Source: Bacteroidales bacterium
Lineage (GTDB): Bacteria > Bacteroidota > Bacteroidia > Bacteroidales > P3
Assembly (NCBI GenBank): GCA_022482545.1
Contig: JAKVOZ010000007.1
Coordinates: forward strand, 1-64,000
Direction: 5' to 3'
Length of the DNA stretch: 64,000 nt
The number at the start of each line of letters is the position of its first letter. Position 1 is the first letter of the stretch. The position numbers were made by a program, and so were the translations under genes. Of this stretch, positions 18,612-27,487 are shown piece by piece. The notes under the pieces were generated by a model. The model was not told the origin of the DNA, did no database searches, and worked only from the letters and a program-made list of their open reading frames with translations.

Positions 18612-19361
18612 TTAATAACTAATTGAGTTTTTAACCATATTTCTAACACATTCTCCATAATTTTTAACTCCGTTTCCATTATATCTATCAGTCGCAATTG
18701 ACCATCCCATAAACGTTGTTGAATTCCTAAGAGTTCGTAAACCTTTTTGATATAATATACCTATACCAGCATGAATAGATTGATATGGAGTTGCACCTCC
18801 TTTTCGTTGTAATCCGAACTGTTCTTTTGATTTATTCCAATCATTAGATTTCTTTGAATACCATACATTCGCTTGCATAATATCTGAACTCGCATCATTT
18901 AAACCTCTTGAAGGTGCAGTTCCCATAACTGTTTCTTTCATAATAATTGCCTTTACTAACGTTGGATCTAAATTTGGAATAGTTCTTGAATTATCTATTG
19001 ATTGACCATTTGTATATTTCGGTGTTTCTCCTTTATTTTTATATTGATTAAAATAAGAAACTTCAGCTGCAATTAAATAATCATATTTTTGATATTTAGA
19101 ATCAGTCTCTTTTTCTATCAAATTTGGCATTGGAGCCTCTATCCATCCCATACCTCCACAACCATTAAGGTTTGTCATTTGAATTCTATCTGCATTTATA
19201 TCTGTAACATAAGTTTTATTAATTTTATCATCTTTTATTCGTTTAACTTCTGTACCTCCTTCACCCATATACACAATATCTTCCCCGTCTTGGTCAACTA
19301 AAATAACTGGATTATCTGCACAATAAACATAAGATGAAAGTGATGGGTATTTATCACTCAT
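18612..19361 (-). CDS. Core-truncated RHS tip with lytic transglycosylase-like domain
   Basis: A 249-residue ORF starting in the middle of the RHS core (MSDKYPSLSSYVYCADNPVI, then DQDGEDI), so the first 100 core residues are missing. The C-terminal 130 residues read like a soluble lytic transglycosylase: LDPTLVKAIIMKET with probable catalytic Glu143, SSDIMQANVWY in place of the usual MQI segment, SIHAGIGIL, and ATDRYNGNGVKNYGECV matching the family's YNGG...Y...V end. Such domains cleave the glycan strands of peptidoglycan. A -7 box lies 41 bp upstream, so the gene could still be expressed, but without shell or core it lacks any visible delivery module. It could be an active remnant, a donor cassette, or dead. 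Confidence 0.75.
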   Translation of the reverse strand: MSDKYPSLSSYVYCADNPVILVDQDGEDIVYMGEGGTEVKRIKDDKINKTYVTDINADRIQMTNLNGCGGMGWIEAPMPNLIEKETDSKYQKYDYLIAAEVSYFNQYKNKGETPKYTNGQSIDNSRTIPNLDPTLVKAIIMKETVMGTAPSRGLNDASSDIMQANVWYSKKSNDWNKSKEQFGLQRKGGATPYQSIHAGIGILYQKGLRTLRNSTTFMGWSIATDRYNGNGVKNYGECVRNMVKNSISY

Positions 19362-19401
19362 TGGATATAAAATTTTTTACTCATAACTTTTTTTCTTTAT
19401 G

Positions 19402-19409
19402 CAAAGATA
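19402..19409 (-). promoter_or_regulatory. -7 element before the truncated RHS tip
   Basis: TATCTTTG followed by CAT on the minus strand, 41 bp before the ATG at 19361. Between them is an 8-codon ORF (MSKKFYIQ) whose TGA stop overlaps the RHS start codon, so the truncated core has been joined to a foreign start region. Confidence 0.5.
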
Positions 19410-19483
19410 CGGCTTTTTTGCAATCAATATATACTATTATCAAGTTTTCTTTTTTTGGGGGCAAACAATGGTTTCAAGGTCTT

Positions 19484-20224
19484 TTACTCCTTTCGCTTCA
19501 TTATAACAAAATGATTGTAAAAAATATTTTCATCAAATGTTTTTATCTCATTATACAAATAATCCTTATAGTTTATTTTTAAATTGTTTATTTCATTTAA
19601 AATATCTTTCTTATCATATATTAGACATTTTATTATATAATATTTGTATAATGTATGATGTGATGTTCTATCTGCATTAGTAAATTTCAAATCCTCTATG
19701 CTTTCATTTAATTTCTTTTCATTAATGGCTTCTTGTAAATCACAATATGGATAATCATGTAGATTAAAACATATGTCCATAAAATCTATTAGAGTTTTTA
19801 TATACTTATTTCTCTTTGCAATATCTCCTTGTGAATTTGTTAAAAGTATTTTCAATTTCAACAAACAATAAGTATAACCAAAATCATCAGATAATAACAG
19901 ATTGATATCTTTATTTTTTTTTAATTTACTCAACTCATTAATTCCTTCTTTATATAATCCTAATAATTCATAACATTTAATTTTATAGATTAGTGCAAAA
20001 CTTACAGAATTAATATCACAATCATTATCTATTATAAAATCACATTGTTTTATTGTCAAATAAACATAGTTACTATCTTTCTTTTTATTATACAAATCCA
20101 TATAATAACTTATTTTTTCTGTTAAAGAATAACAAGTATCTTCTTTCCCTTCATTATTATTTTGTCCACATATATTATTACTTAAAATAACACATAAAAT
20201 AACTATCAATACTATTTTTTTCAT
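19484..20224 (-). CDS. Orphan exported protein behind an RHS-type promoter block
   Basis: A 246-residue protein with signal peptide (MKKIVLIVILCVILSNNICGQ). The mature part is helical with a TPR-like feel (SFALIYKIKCYELLGLYKEGINEL; FGYTYCLLKLKILL) and several cysteines. I do not recognise the family. There is no tip gene upstream; instead the 70-bp RHS-cassette promoter block found before RHS tip 2 stands 130 bp upstream. This suggests an immunity-type gene whose toxin has been lost, or one kept for protection against kin. The gene is complete. Confidence 0.6.
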   Translation of the reverse strand: MKKIVLIVILCVILSNNICGQNNNEGKEDTCYSLTEKISYYMDLYNKKKDSNYVYLTIKQCDFIIDNDCDINSVSFALIYKIKCYELLGLYKEGINELSKLKKNKDINLLLSDDFGYTYCLLKLKILLTNSQGDIAKRNKYIKTLIDFMDICFNLHDYPYCDLQEAINEKKLNESIEDLKFTNADRTSHHTLYKYYIIKCLIYDKKDILNEINNLKINYKDYLYNEIKTFDENIFYNHFVIMKRKE

Positions 20225-20352
20225 GGTCTTGTTATACTAATTAATTTAATTAAAAATTTTGGTGATTGATTTGTTAATTTTTATACTGTTCATCACCTAT
20301 ATTTTTTATTTTAATCATTGCTTTTATGTCATTAATGTAATTAATCATTTAT

Positions 20353-20420
20353 TTCGCCACAAAGGTAATTATTTATTTTGATTTAAAAGAAAGATTGTTC
20401 TTTTATTTTGATTTGATTAT
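20353..20420 (-). repeat. RHS-cassette promoter block, copy 2
   Basis: Closely matches 3163-3232, including the GCCACAAAGGTA start and both ATTTTGATTT segments. Together with the -7 box (20360-20367) and the palindromic array at 20441 it accounts for most of the gene-free stretch 20225-20627; nothing else is evident there. Confidence 0.6.
20360..20367 (-). promoter_or_regulatory. -7 element of the orphan exported gene
   Basis: TACCTTTG on the minus strand within the repeated RHS promoter block, 135 bp before the ATG at 20224. Confidence 0.5.
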
Positions 20421-20440
20421 AGAAAATATACTGCGAAATC

Positions 20441-20561
20441 CAGTACAACCATTTTCTTTTTGCGATGTACTGCCAGTACATTAGCAATGTATTATCAGTA
20501 CAACAGCAATGTATTGTCAGTACATTAGCAATGTACTGGCAGTACAACAGCAATGTATTTT
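20441..20561. repeat. 22-bp phased palindromic array (type AGTACATT-AGC-AATGTACT)
   Basis: CAGTAC occurs at 20441, then after 33 bp at 20474, 20496, 20518 and 20540 in an exact 22-bp period. Units alternate between a TTAGCAA centre and a CAACAGCAA centre; the 20518 unit forms a perfect 8-bp stem around AGC. The array is homologous to the one at 51303-51455, with the same alternation. It lies between the 3' end of the giant exported protein gene and the promoter block of the next gene. A fading 21-bp repeat (ATTCTA at 20573 and 20594) follows. Confidence 0.8.
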
Positions 20562-20627
20562 ATTCTTTCTTTATTCTATTAAAATGGATTGCTATTCTAA
20601 CAAAATAGAATGAAGATTCATTCATCT

Positions 20628-23600
20628 TTAATACAAAAGCATCAAAGTACCTTTCTTTTTTAGTTTCTTATTTGGAGAATCTATTGTATAGTACTCAATA
20701 TAATAAATATATGCTCCTTGTTGACAAAGATTGCCTTTATATCTTCCGTCCCAACCTATCTTTATATCATCTGTCTCAAACACTTTCTCTCCCCAACGGT
20801 CATATATTTTAAAACTACTCAACCTTATATCTTTCTCATCTGTATAAGCATAAAAAACATTATTAGTCTTATCGGCTGGCGTGAAAGCATTTGGAACATA
20901 AACATGTGTTGGATCATTAACAACAAGATGCAAAACCATACTACTATCACAACCATGTATTGTTTGAAGATAATGTTCATAATAACCTGTATTGTTTTCA
21001 TCAAAACCATAACCTCTATATGTTTCTCCTGCCTTAATATCTGCCTCTATTGTATCTCTATATGAAGGATTAACTGTTAAATGCAAGATAATAGTACTAT
21101 CACAACCATTAATATCTTGAACAACTCTTGTATAATTACCTGTTGTATCAACATAAAAATCATTAGAATTATATACATCTCCTTGACATATATTCGCATC
21201 AATGTTGATTGTCTTCTTTGGATTAACTGTCAATTTCAAAGTTACTACACTATCACAACCATTTGTTGTTTGCAAAGAATGGACATAATACCCTGTCCTA
21301 TTTTCATTAAATCCATTTAATGTATATGTTTCTCCTTGACATATACTTGCTTTTATTGTATCATTATATTTTGGATTAATATTTAGCCTTAGAACGGTTA
21401 TACTATCGCAACCATTAATACTTTGAAGTGTATCTTTATATGTTCCTTGTTGTGTAAGAGTAAATCCATGAAAATTATATCTTTCACCAGGGCAAATACT
21501 TGCATTTATCACTTGTTTATATGAAGGATTAACTGTTAAATCCAATACCACCAAACTATCGCAACCTCCTTGTGATTGAAGCAGTCTTGGATGATAACCT
21601 GCATTCGTTTCATGAAAACCAAAAGCATCATACATCTCTCCCTGGCATATTGTGGCACGTATTGTATCGTTATATGGCAAGTTTAATTTTAGTTTTAATG
21701 TTATTATACTATCACAACCATTAACCACACTATGTAATGTATCTGTATATGTTCCTGCTTGATTAAGTATCATTCCATGAAAATTATATGTTCCTCCTTG
21801 GCATATTGTTGTTTCAATCGTACGGTTATAAACAATTGCAGTTAAATCAAGATTAACTACACTATCGCAACCATGTATTGATTGAAGTGTATCGTGATAT
21901 ATACCTGTTTGTCCAACATTAAATCCATTGTCAGTATAGTTTTGTCCCCAGCATATACTTGCTGTTATTGTTGTATCATACGTTGGATAAACAATAAGAA
22001 CAAGTTTTTTAACACTATCGCAACCATATATTGATTGAACAGTATCATAATATATTCCAGAAGCACTTTGATTAAATCCATTAAGATTATATGTTTCTCC
22101 TTGGCATATCTCTGCTAATATGTCTGTATGATATGTTGGATAAACCTTTAAACTTAATGTTACTACACTATCACAACCATAAATTGATTGAAGATGTTTT
22201 GTATAGTTTCCTGCAAGATGTTCATTGAATCCATTTAATGTATATGTTTGATTTTCGCATATATCAGCAAAAATTGTATCATTATAGTTTTGATGAACTG
22301 TAAGATGAAGGGTTTTAACACTATCGCAACCATTTATTGTTTGAAGTGTATCATAATATATTCCTGTTGCACTTTCAGTAAATCCATTAAGATTATACGT
22401 TTGTCCTTGACATATATCTGCATATATATGTTGATTATATGTAGGATTAACAAGCAAATCAAGTATTAATATACTATCACAACCATTTGTTGTTTGCAAT
22501 GTATCATAATATATTCCACTTGTAGTTTGATTAAATCCATGCAAATTATATGTTTGTCCTTGGCATATTGTTGCTCTTATTGTATCTTTATAAATAGGAT
22601 TAACCTTTAAATTCAAATGAATAATACTATCACAACCATTTATTGTCTGCAAAGAATGAGTATAAACACCGGTCAAATTATTATCAAACCCATTTAATGT
22701 ATATCTTTCATTTTGACATATTGTTGCATTTATTGTTGTATCATATATTGGATTAACTATAAGATTCAATACTACTATACTATCACAGCCAAGATAACTT
22801 GTTAATGTATCTTGATATCTCCCTGCCACATTTTCATTAAATCCATTTAAGTTATATGTTTGTCCTTGGCATATACTTGCATCTATTGTATCTGTTATTT
22901 GGTTCCTTACTTGCAAATTTAATCTTACTGTACTATCACAACCATTTATTGTTTGCAAAGAACGCGTATAAACTCCTGTAACATTTTTATCAAATCCATT
23001 ATCTGTATATCTTCCTTCCGAACATATAATAGCATTAATTGTTGTATCATATATTGGATAAACATATAGATGTAGTGTTTGAGTACTATCGCAACCATTT
23101 ATTGTTTGAAGTGTATCTTGATATATCTTAGTTTGTTCTGCTATAAAATTAAAACTATGCTTATTATATTGCTGTCCTTTACATATTGAATCATACAATA
23201 CCATATCATACTTTGGATTAACCGTCAAATTCAAAGTTACTATACTATCACAACCATTTATTGTTTGCAAAGTATCTGTATATATTCCTGCCAATGTTTG
23301 ATTAAATCCATTCAAACTATACGTCTGTCCTTGGCATATTGTATCTTTTATCTCTGTATTTTTATTCTCATGAACTATAAGATTCAAAACTACTATACTA
23401 TCACAGCCAAGATAACTTGTTAATGTATCTTGATATCTTCCTGCCACATTTTCATTAAATCCATTTAAGTTATATGTTTGTCCTTGGCATATACTTGCAT
23501 TTATTGTATCTGTTATTTGGTTCCTTACTTGCAAATTCAATCTTACTGTACTATCACAACCATTTATTGTTTGCAAAGAACGCGTATAAACTCCTGTAAC

Positions 23601-26600
23601 ATTTTTATCAAATCCATTTAATGTATATCTTTGTCCATTACATATTTGAGCAAAGATTGTTGTATCGTATCTTGGATTAACAACTAAATGCAGTGTTTGA
23701 GTACTATCACATCCTTTTATTGAATGAAGTGTATTAGTATAAGTAAATGTTCCTGCTATATTTGTTGTTAAATTAAAACTATGCTTATTGTAAATAATAC
23801 CTTGGCATATTGTATCCTTTATATCATTATGATAAATAGGATTAACTGTAAGATTTAATATTTGTATATTATTGCAACCATTAATCGTTTGTGTTGTGTC
23901 TATGTATGTATGCAAACCAGCAGTGTTTAATGTATCAAGAACAAGCCCATGACTATTATATATTCCTCCTTGACAAATTTGTTCATTAATAACGTTTAAA
24001 TATATTGGATTAACTGTAAGATGAAGTATTTGTATACTATCGCAACCGTTTATTGTTTGCAAAGTATCTATATAATTATGTATGCCTGCTGTATTCAAAG
24101 TGTCTATATGAAAACTATGATTATTATATATTTCATTTTGGCATATTTGTTCATTAATTGTATTTGTATATGATGGATAAACATAGAGTTTTAATACTTG
24201 AACACTATCACAACCTTTTATTGTTTGCAAAGTATCTGCATATTCATTTAATCCTGAATGCTTAGCAATAAAATCAAAACTATGATTATTATATCTTTCA
24301 TTTTGGCATATTGTATCATTTATCGTATGATTATAAATAGGATTAACTGTAAGATGAAGATTTTGTATACTATCACAATTACAACCATTTTGTGTCTTTA
24401 AGGTATCAACATAAACATTTGTTCCAACAACATTTGTTGATGTTATATTAAAACTATGGTTATTATAAACACTATTTTGGCATATTGTATCATATATTGT
24501 ATGATTATAAATAGGATTAATTTTAAGATTCAATACAACTATACTATCACAACCGAGATAACTTGTTAATGTATCTTGATACCTTCCTGCTACATTTTCA
24601 TTAAATCCATTTAAGTTATATGTTTGTCCTTGGCATATACCTGCATTTATTGTATCTGTTATTTGGTTCCTTACTTGCAAATTCAATCTTACTATACTAT
24701 CACAACCATTTATTGTTTGCAAAGAACGCGTATAAACTCCCGTAACATTTTTATCAAATCCATTTAATGTGTATCTTTGTCCATTACATATTTGAGCAAA
24801 GATTGTTGTATCATATCTTGGATTAACTTTAATATTCAACGTTTGAATACTATCACAACCTTTTATTGTTTGAAATGTATCTACTTTTACTATACTTGTT
24901 TGAGCAAGGAAAGTAAAACCATATTTATTATATGTTTCTCCTTGGCATATCGTATCGTTTATATGTACATCATATTTTGGATTAACAATAACATTCAATG
25001 TTCTTATACTATCACAATTACATCCATTAGTTGTTTTTAAAGTGTCGTTATATATTCCTGTCGTTGCTATATTATGAAAATCATTATCATTATATATTTC
25101 TCCTTGACATATATTAGTATCTATTATTATCTTATAAATAGGATTAACTGTAAGATGAAGTATTTGGATACTATCGCAACCTTTTATTGTTTGCAAAGTA
25201 TCTGTATATGTAAATGTTCCTGCATTATTTGCTATAATATTAAAACTATGTTTATTATATATCTTTCCTTGACATATTGTATCATTTATTATATTTTTAT
25301 AACTTGGTTTAATATGAAGATATATAACAAGATTACTATCACAACCATTTATTGTCTGAAAATGCTTGTCTATTTTTATACTTGTATCTGCTGTATTATT
25401 TATTGCTTGATAATTTAATGTATGCTCATTATATATTTGTCCTTGACATATTGTATCATATATTGTTTTGTTATAAATAGGATTAACTGTAAGATGAAGC
25501 GTTTGAATACTATCGCAACCTTTTGTTGTTTGGAGTGTATCTTTATATATAAATGTCCCAACAACACTCGTTGTATTTATATTAAAACTATGATTGTTAT
25601 AAATACTATTTTGACATATTGTATCATATATCGTTTCATTATAAATAGGATTAACTGTAAGATGAAGTATTTGAATACTATCGCAACCTTTTATTGTTTG
25701 AAGAGTATCTGCTTTTACTAAACTTATTTGAGCAAGAAAATTAAAACCATACTTATTATATGTTTCTCCTTGACATATTGTATCATATATAGTATTCCTA
25801 TAAACAGGATTAACGTGGAGTTTAACAGTTATCAAACTATCACAATAATTAATAGTTTGATAATTATGATTTAGTGTTGTATCCACATTTTGTATTGCAT
25901 TATAATTTATTCCATGTTTATAATATATTTGTCCTTGGCATATTGTATCATATATAGTATCTCTATAAATAGGATTAACCTTTAAAATCAAAGTATGATT
26001 ATTTTTGCAACCATATTGTGTTGTTAAAGTTGTATCGTAGTATATTCCTGTTGTATCATAATTAACATTATTATGAGTAATATAGACATACGGATATGTT
26101 GAATTTCCTCTATATGAAGATGAATCTACCACATATCCAGTTGTTTGCCATTGATAATTACTTCCTTTACATTTAACATAGGTAGTAGTATCACTATAAT
26201 TTGGTTTAATTGATAAAATAAGATGTCTTGTAGTATGGCAACCACTTTCATAAGTAGAATAAATTGTTCCAGAAGAGGTTTGTGTTATATTATCTTCATA
26301 TGTAGTTTGACCTTGATAATCTAATGGAATAATAGAAAAACCATATCCTAAAAAATTCTTACCATTACACACATTTCCTCTTACAGTATCTATTCCATTA
26401 CGAAGTTTAATGATATTTAAAACAGACGAACTATCACAACCATTATATGTAAAATAGGGTCGTATTATAGAAATAGTATCTGTATTCATTACTGTATCAA
26501 CAGAAAAATCATTAAGATGATAACTTATACTATCATGACATACATAATAATTATATTGACTATAATAAGATTGTTTAACAAATAAATGCAATATCATTCT

Positions 26601-27236
26601 AAATTTACATCCATTAGTATCAATAGTAAATTCTCTATCTCCCGTTCTAACCTCATTAAAAGGTATACTTATACCATGACTATTATAATCTGTATATGTT
26701 TGACAAATAGTATCAAAATATTCAAACACATTTGTATCTCCTGCCATATTTCTAAACCTTGCCCATGCTGTATCATTTCTATAATCTTGATAAGATATAC
26801 AAGGAACATAGACATATAATGAATCTTTATTTGAATTATTTTTATCATATATATATATAGTTGATAATGGAGGAATAATAGAATAACAATATATTGATCT
26901 TAACAAAGTATTACCAAAAAAAACATAATCGCCTACATTTGTTATTGTGGCAGGTAATATTACAGACGTTAAAGCACTGCACCCATAAAAAGCACTATCT
27001 CCTACTGCATTTACTTTATAATACGTCCCATTATAATTAATACTATCCGGAATAACAACTGTTCCTGAATAACATGTTGGACTTTTTGTTACAGAAACCG
27101 TTGGTGGTGTTGATGAAGTTATGCTATAATATATATTTGTCCCACTACCATTTACAATATGAAAAGTTTGAGTTTTTGCCGATATTGAACATATCAAAAA
27201 AATTATAACTAAAAAAGATTGTATTTTATGCCACAT
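20628..27236 (-). CDS. Giant repeat protein with T9SS type B sorting domain
   Basis: A 2202-residue exported protein starting at ATG 27236; the longer ORF would begin at a TTG inside the promoter. Order: signal peptide (MWHKIQSFLVIIFLICSISA), a short BspA-type leucine-rich segment (about residues 60-120: GDSAFYGCSALTSVILP), about 230 residues of degenerate modules, then about 32 repeats of 50-58 residues, and a C-terminal gliding-motility-associated domain (VYVPNAFTPADKTNNVF, IYDRWGEKVFE, GAYIYYIEY) that directs export by the type IX system. Each repeat has two conserved Cys in ICQG.TYN.NGF and GCDS...LNL.VNP, a likely intradomain disulfide; the last repeat has lost the first Cys (IKAGETY). 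It is probably a surface filament or adhesin. Three 240-bp segments are nearly identical. Confidence 0.92.
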   Translation of the reverse strand: MWHKIQSFLVIIFLICSISAKTQTFHIVNGSGTNIYYSITSSTPPTVSVTKSPTCYSGTVVIPDSINYNGTYYKVNAVGDSAFYGCSALTSVILPATITNVGDYVFFGNTLLRSIYCYSIIPPLSTIYIYDKNNSNKDSLYVYVPCISYQDYRNDTAWARFRNMAGDTNVFEYFDTICQTYTDYNSHGISIPFNEVRTGDREFTIDTNGCKFRMILHLFVKQSYYSQYNYYVCHDSISYHLNDFSVDTVMNTDTISIIRPYFTYNGCDSSSVLNIIKLRNGIDTVRGNVCNGKNFLGYGFSIIPLDYQGQTTYEDNITQTSSGTIYSTYESGCHTTRHLILSIKPNYSDTTTYVKCKGSNYQWQTTGYVVDSSSYRGNSTYPYVYITHNNVNYDTTGIYYDTTLTTQYGCKNNHTLILKVNPIYRDTIYDTICQGQIYYKHGINYNAIQNVDTTLNHNYQTINYCDSLITVKLHVNPVYRNTIYDTICQGETYNKYGFNFLAQISLVKADTLQTIKGCDSIQILHLTVNPIYNETIYDTICQNSIYNNHSFNINTTSVVGTFIYKDTLQTTKGCDSIQTLHLTVNPIYNKTIYDTICQGQIYNEHTLNYQAINNTADTSIKIDKHFQTINGCDSNLVIYLHIKPSYKNIINDTICQGKIYNKHSFNIIANNAGTFTYTDTLQTIKGCDSIQILHLTVNPIYKIIIDTNICQGEIYNDNDFHNIATTGIYNDTLKTTNGCNCDSIRTLNVIVNPKYDVHINDTICQGETYNKYGFTFLAQTSIVKVDTFQTIKGCDSIQTLNIKVNPRYDTTIFAQICNGQRYTLNGFDKNVTGVYTRSLQTINGCDSIVRLNLQVRNQITDTINAGICQGQTYNLNGFNENVAGRYQDTLTSYLGCDSIVVLNLKINPIYNHTIYDTICQNSVYNNHSFNITSTNVVGTNVYVDTLKTQNGCNCDSIQNLHLTVNPIYNHTINDTICQNERYNNHSFDFIAKHSGLNEYADTLQTIKGCDSVQVLKLYVYPSYTNTINEQICQNEIYNNHSFHIDTLNTAGIHNYIDTLQTINGCDSIQILHLTVNPIYLNVINEQICQGGIYNSHGLVLDTLNTAGLHTYIDTTQTINGCNNIQILNLTVNPIYHNDIKDTICQGIIYNKHSFNLTTNIAGTFTYTNTLHSIKGCDSTQTLHLVVNPRYDTTIFAQICNGQRYTLNGFDKNVTGVYTRSLQTINGCDSTVRLNLQVRNQITDTINASICQGQTYNLNGFNENVAGRYQDTLTSYLGCDSIVVLNLIVHENKNTEIKDTICQGQTYSLNGFNQTLAGIYTDTLQTINGCDSIVTLNLTVNPKYDMVLYDSICKGQQYNKHSFNFIAEQTKIYQDTLQTINGCDSTQTLHLYVYPIYDTTINAIICSEGRYTDNGFDKNVTGVYTRSLQTINGCDSTVRLNLQVRNQITDTIDASICQGQTYNLNGFNENVAGRYQDTLTSYLGCDSIVVLNLIVNPIYDTTINATICQNERYTLNGFDNNLTGVYTHSLQTINGCDSIIHLNLKVNPIYKDTIRATICQGQTYNLHGFNQTTSGIYYDTLQTTNGCDSILILDLLVNPTYNQHIYADICQGQTYNLNGFTESATGIYYDTLQTINGCDSVKTLHLTVHQNYNDTIFADICENQTYTLNGFNEHLAGNYTKHLQSIYGCDSVVTLSLKVYPTYHTDILAEICQGETYNLNGFNQSASGIYYDTVQSIYGCDSVKKLVLIVYPTYDTTITASICWGQNYTDNGFNVGQTGIYHDTLQSIHGCDSVVNLDLTAIVYNRTIETTICQGGTYNFHGMILNQAGTYTDTLHSVVNGCDSIITLKLKLNLPYNDTIRATICQGEMYDAFGFHETNAGYHPRLLQSQGGCDSLVVLDLTVNPSYKQVINASICPGERYNFHGFTLTQQGTYKDTLQSINGCDSITVLRLNINPKYNDTIKASICQGETYTLNGFNENRTGYYVHSLQTTNGCDSVVTLKLTVNPKKTINIDANICQGDVYNSNDFYVDTTGNYTRVVQDINGCDSTIILHLTVNPSYRDTIEADIKAGETYRGYGFDENNTGYYEHYLQTIHGCDSSMVLHLVVNDPTHVYVPNAFTPADKTNNVFYAYTDEKDIRLSSFKIYDRWGEKVFETDDIKIGWDGRYKGNLCQQGAYIYYIEYYTIDSPNKKLKKKGTLMLLY
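22761..23000 (-). repeat. Intragenic 240-bp duplication, copy 1
   Basis: Encodes a pair of Cys repeats (QITDTI...LGCDSIVVLNL preceded by GVYTRSLQTINGCDS). Nearly identical DNA recurs at about 23380-23619 and 24526-24765, whereas neighbouring repeats differ widely, indicating recent segmental duplication or gene conversion. Confidence 0.75.
23380..23619 (-). repeat. Intragenic 240-bp duplication, copy 2
   Basis: Second copy of the segment described at 22761, differing at only a few bases. Confidence 0.75.
24526..24765 (-). repeat. Intragenic 240-bp duplication, copy 3
   Basis: Third copy of the segment described at 22761; also carries the unusual GCGTATAAACTCC stretch shared by all copies. 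Confidence 0.75.
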
Positions 27237-27275
27237 ATTTTCACGATTTAAGTCATTAATCCTTATTACATTGTG

Positions 27276-27306
27276 CAAAATTATACAACATATTTGAATT
27301 ACACAA
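27276..27306 (-). promoter_or_regulatory. Promoter of the giant exported protein gene
   Basis: Minus strand TTTG (27303-27306), 19-bp spacer, TAATTTTG (27276-27283), 40 bp before the ATG at 27236. It shows that the long ORF's apparent TTG start is promoter sequence. Confidence 0.7.
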
Positions 27307-27331
27307 ATAAATAACGAATAAATTTTAATTT

Positions 27332-27394
27332 ATTTCTTCGTTTTATTGAATTATATCCTCGTTTTAACAAATTATTACGAAGACATATTCTATT
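27332..27394. repeat. 21-bp phased AT-rich intergenic array
   Basis: Three exact 21-bp units at 27332, 27353 and 27374 with cores TTCTTCGTTTT, TCCTCGTTTT and the inverted ACGAAGACA. It lies between two divergent promoters. Confidence 0.6.
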
Positions 27395-27454
27395 ATAACA
27401 ATCATTGTGTTTCATTTTTTTAGTGTAATATATTTTTTTTTATATTTTTTTATG

Positions 27455-27462
27455 TACCTTTG
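27455..27462 (+). promoter_or_regulatory. -7 element of the 525-residue exported protein gene
   Basis: TACCTTTG followed by CA, 26 bp before ATG 27488. It lies inside the longer ORF that would start at 27407 and so rules that start out. Confidence 0.6.
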
Positions 27463-27487
27463 CAAGGTAAAATATAAAAGAAAAGAA

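Noticed and set aside
17871-20420. Transposon or integrative element carrying the RHS genes
   Set aside because: No transposase, integrase, terminal inverted repeats or target duplications were seen around the RHS clusters; the repeats present are RHS core and promoter blocks.
20441-20561. Possible CRISPR array (regular short repeats)
   Set aside because: The units are 22 bp with no unique spacers and internal dyads, and there are no cas genes nearby.
20718-26819. Many plus-strand ORFs of 60-115 residues antisense to the giant repeat protein gene
   Set aside because: They repeat with the period of the protein repeats and lack start signals; they are shadows of the repeated coding sequence.
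27407-27487. Extended N-terminus of the exported protein at 27488
   Set aside because: A clear -7 promoter box lies inside this stretch and a signal peptide begins at ATG 27488.
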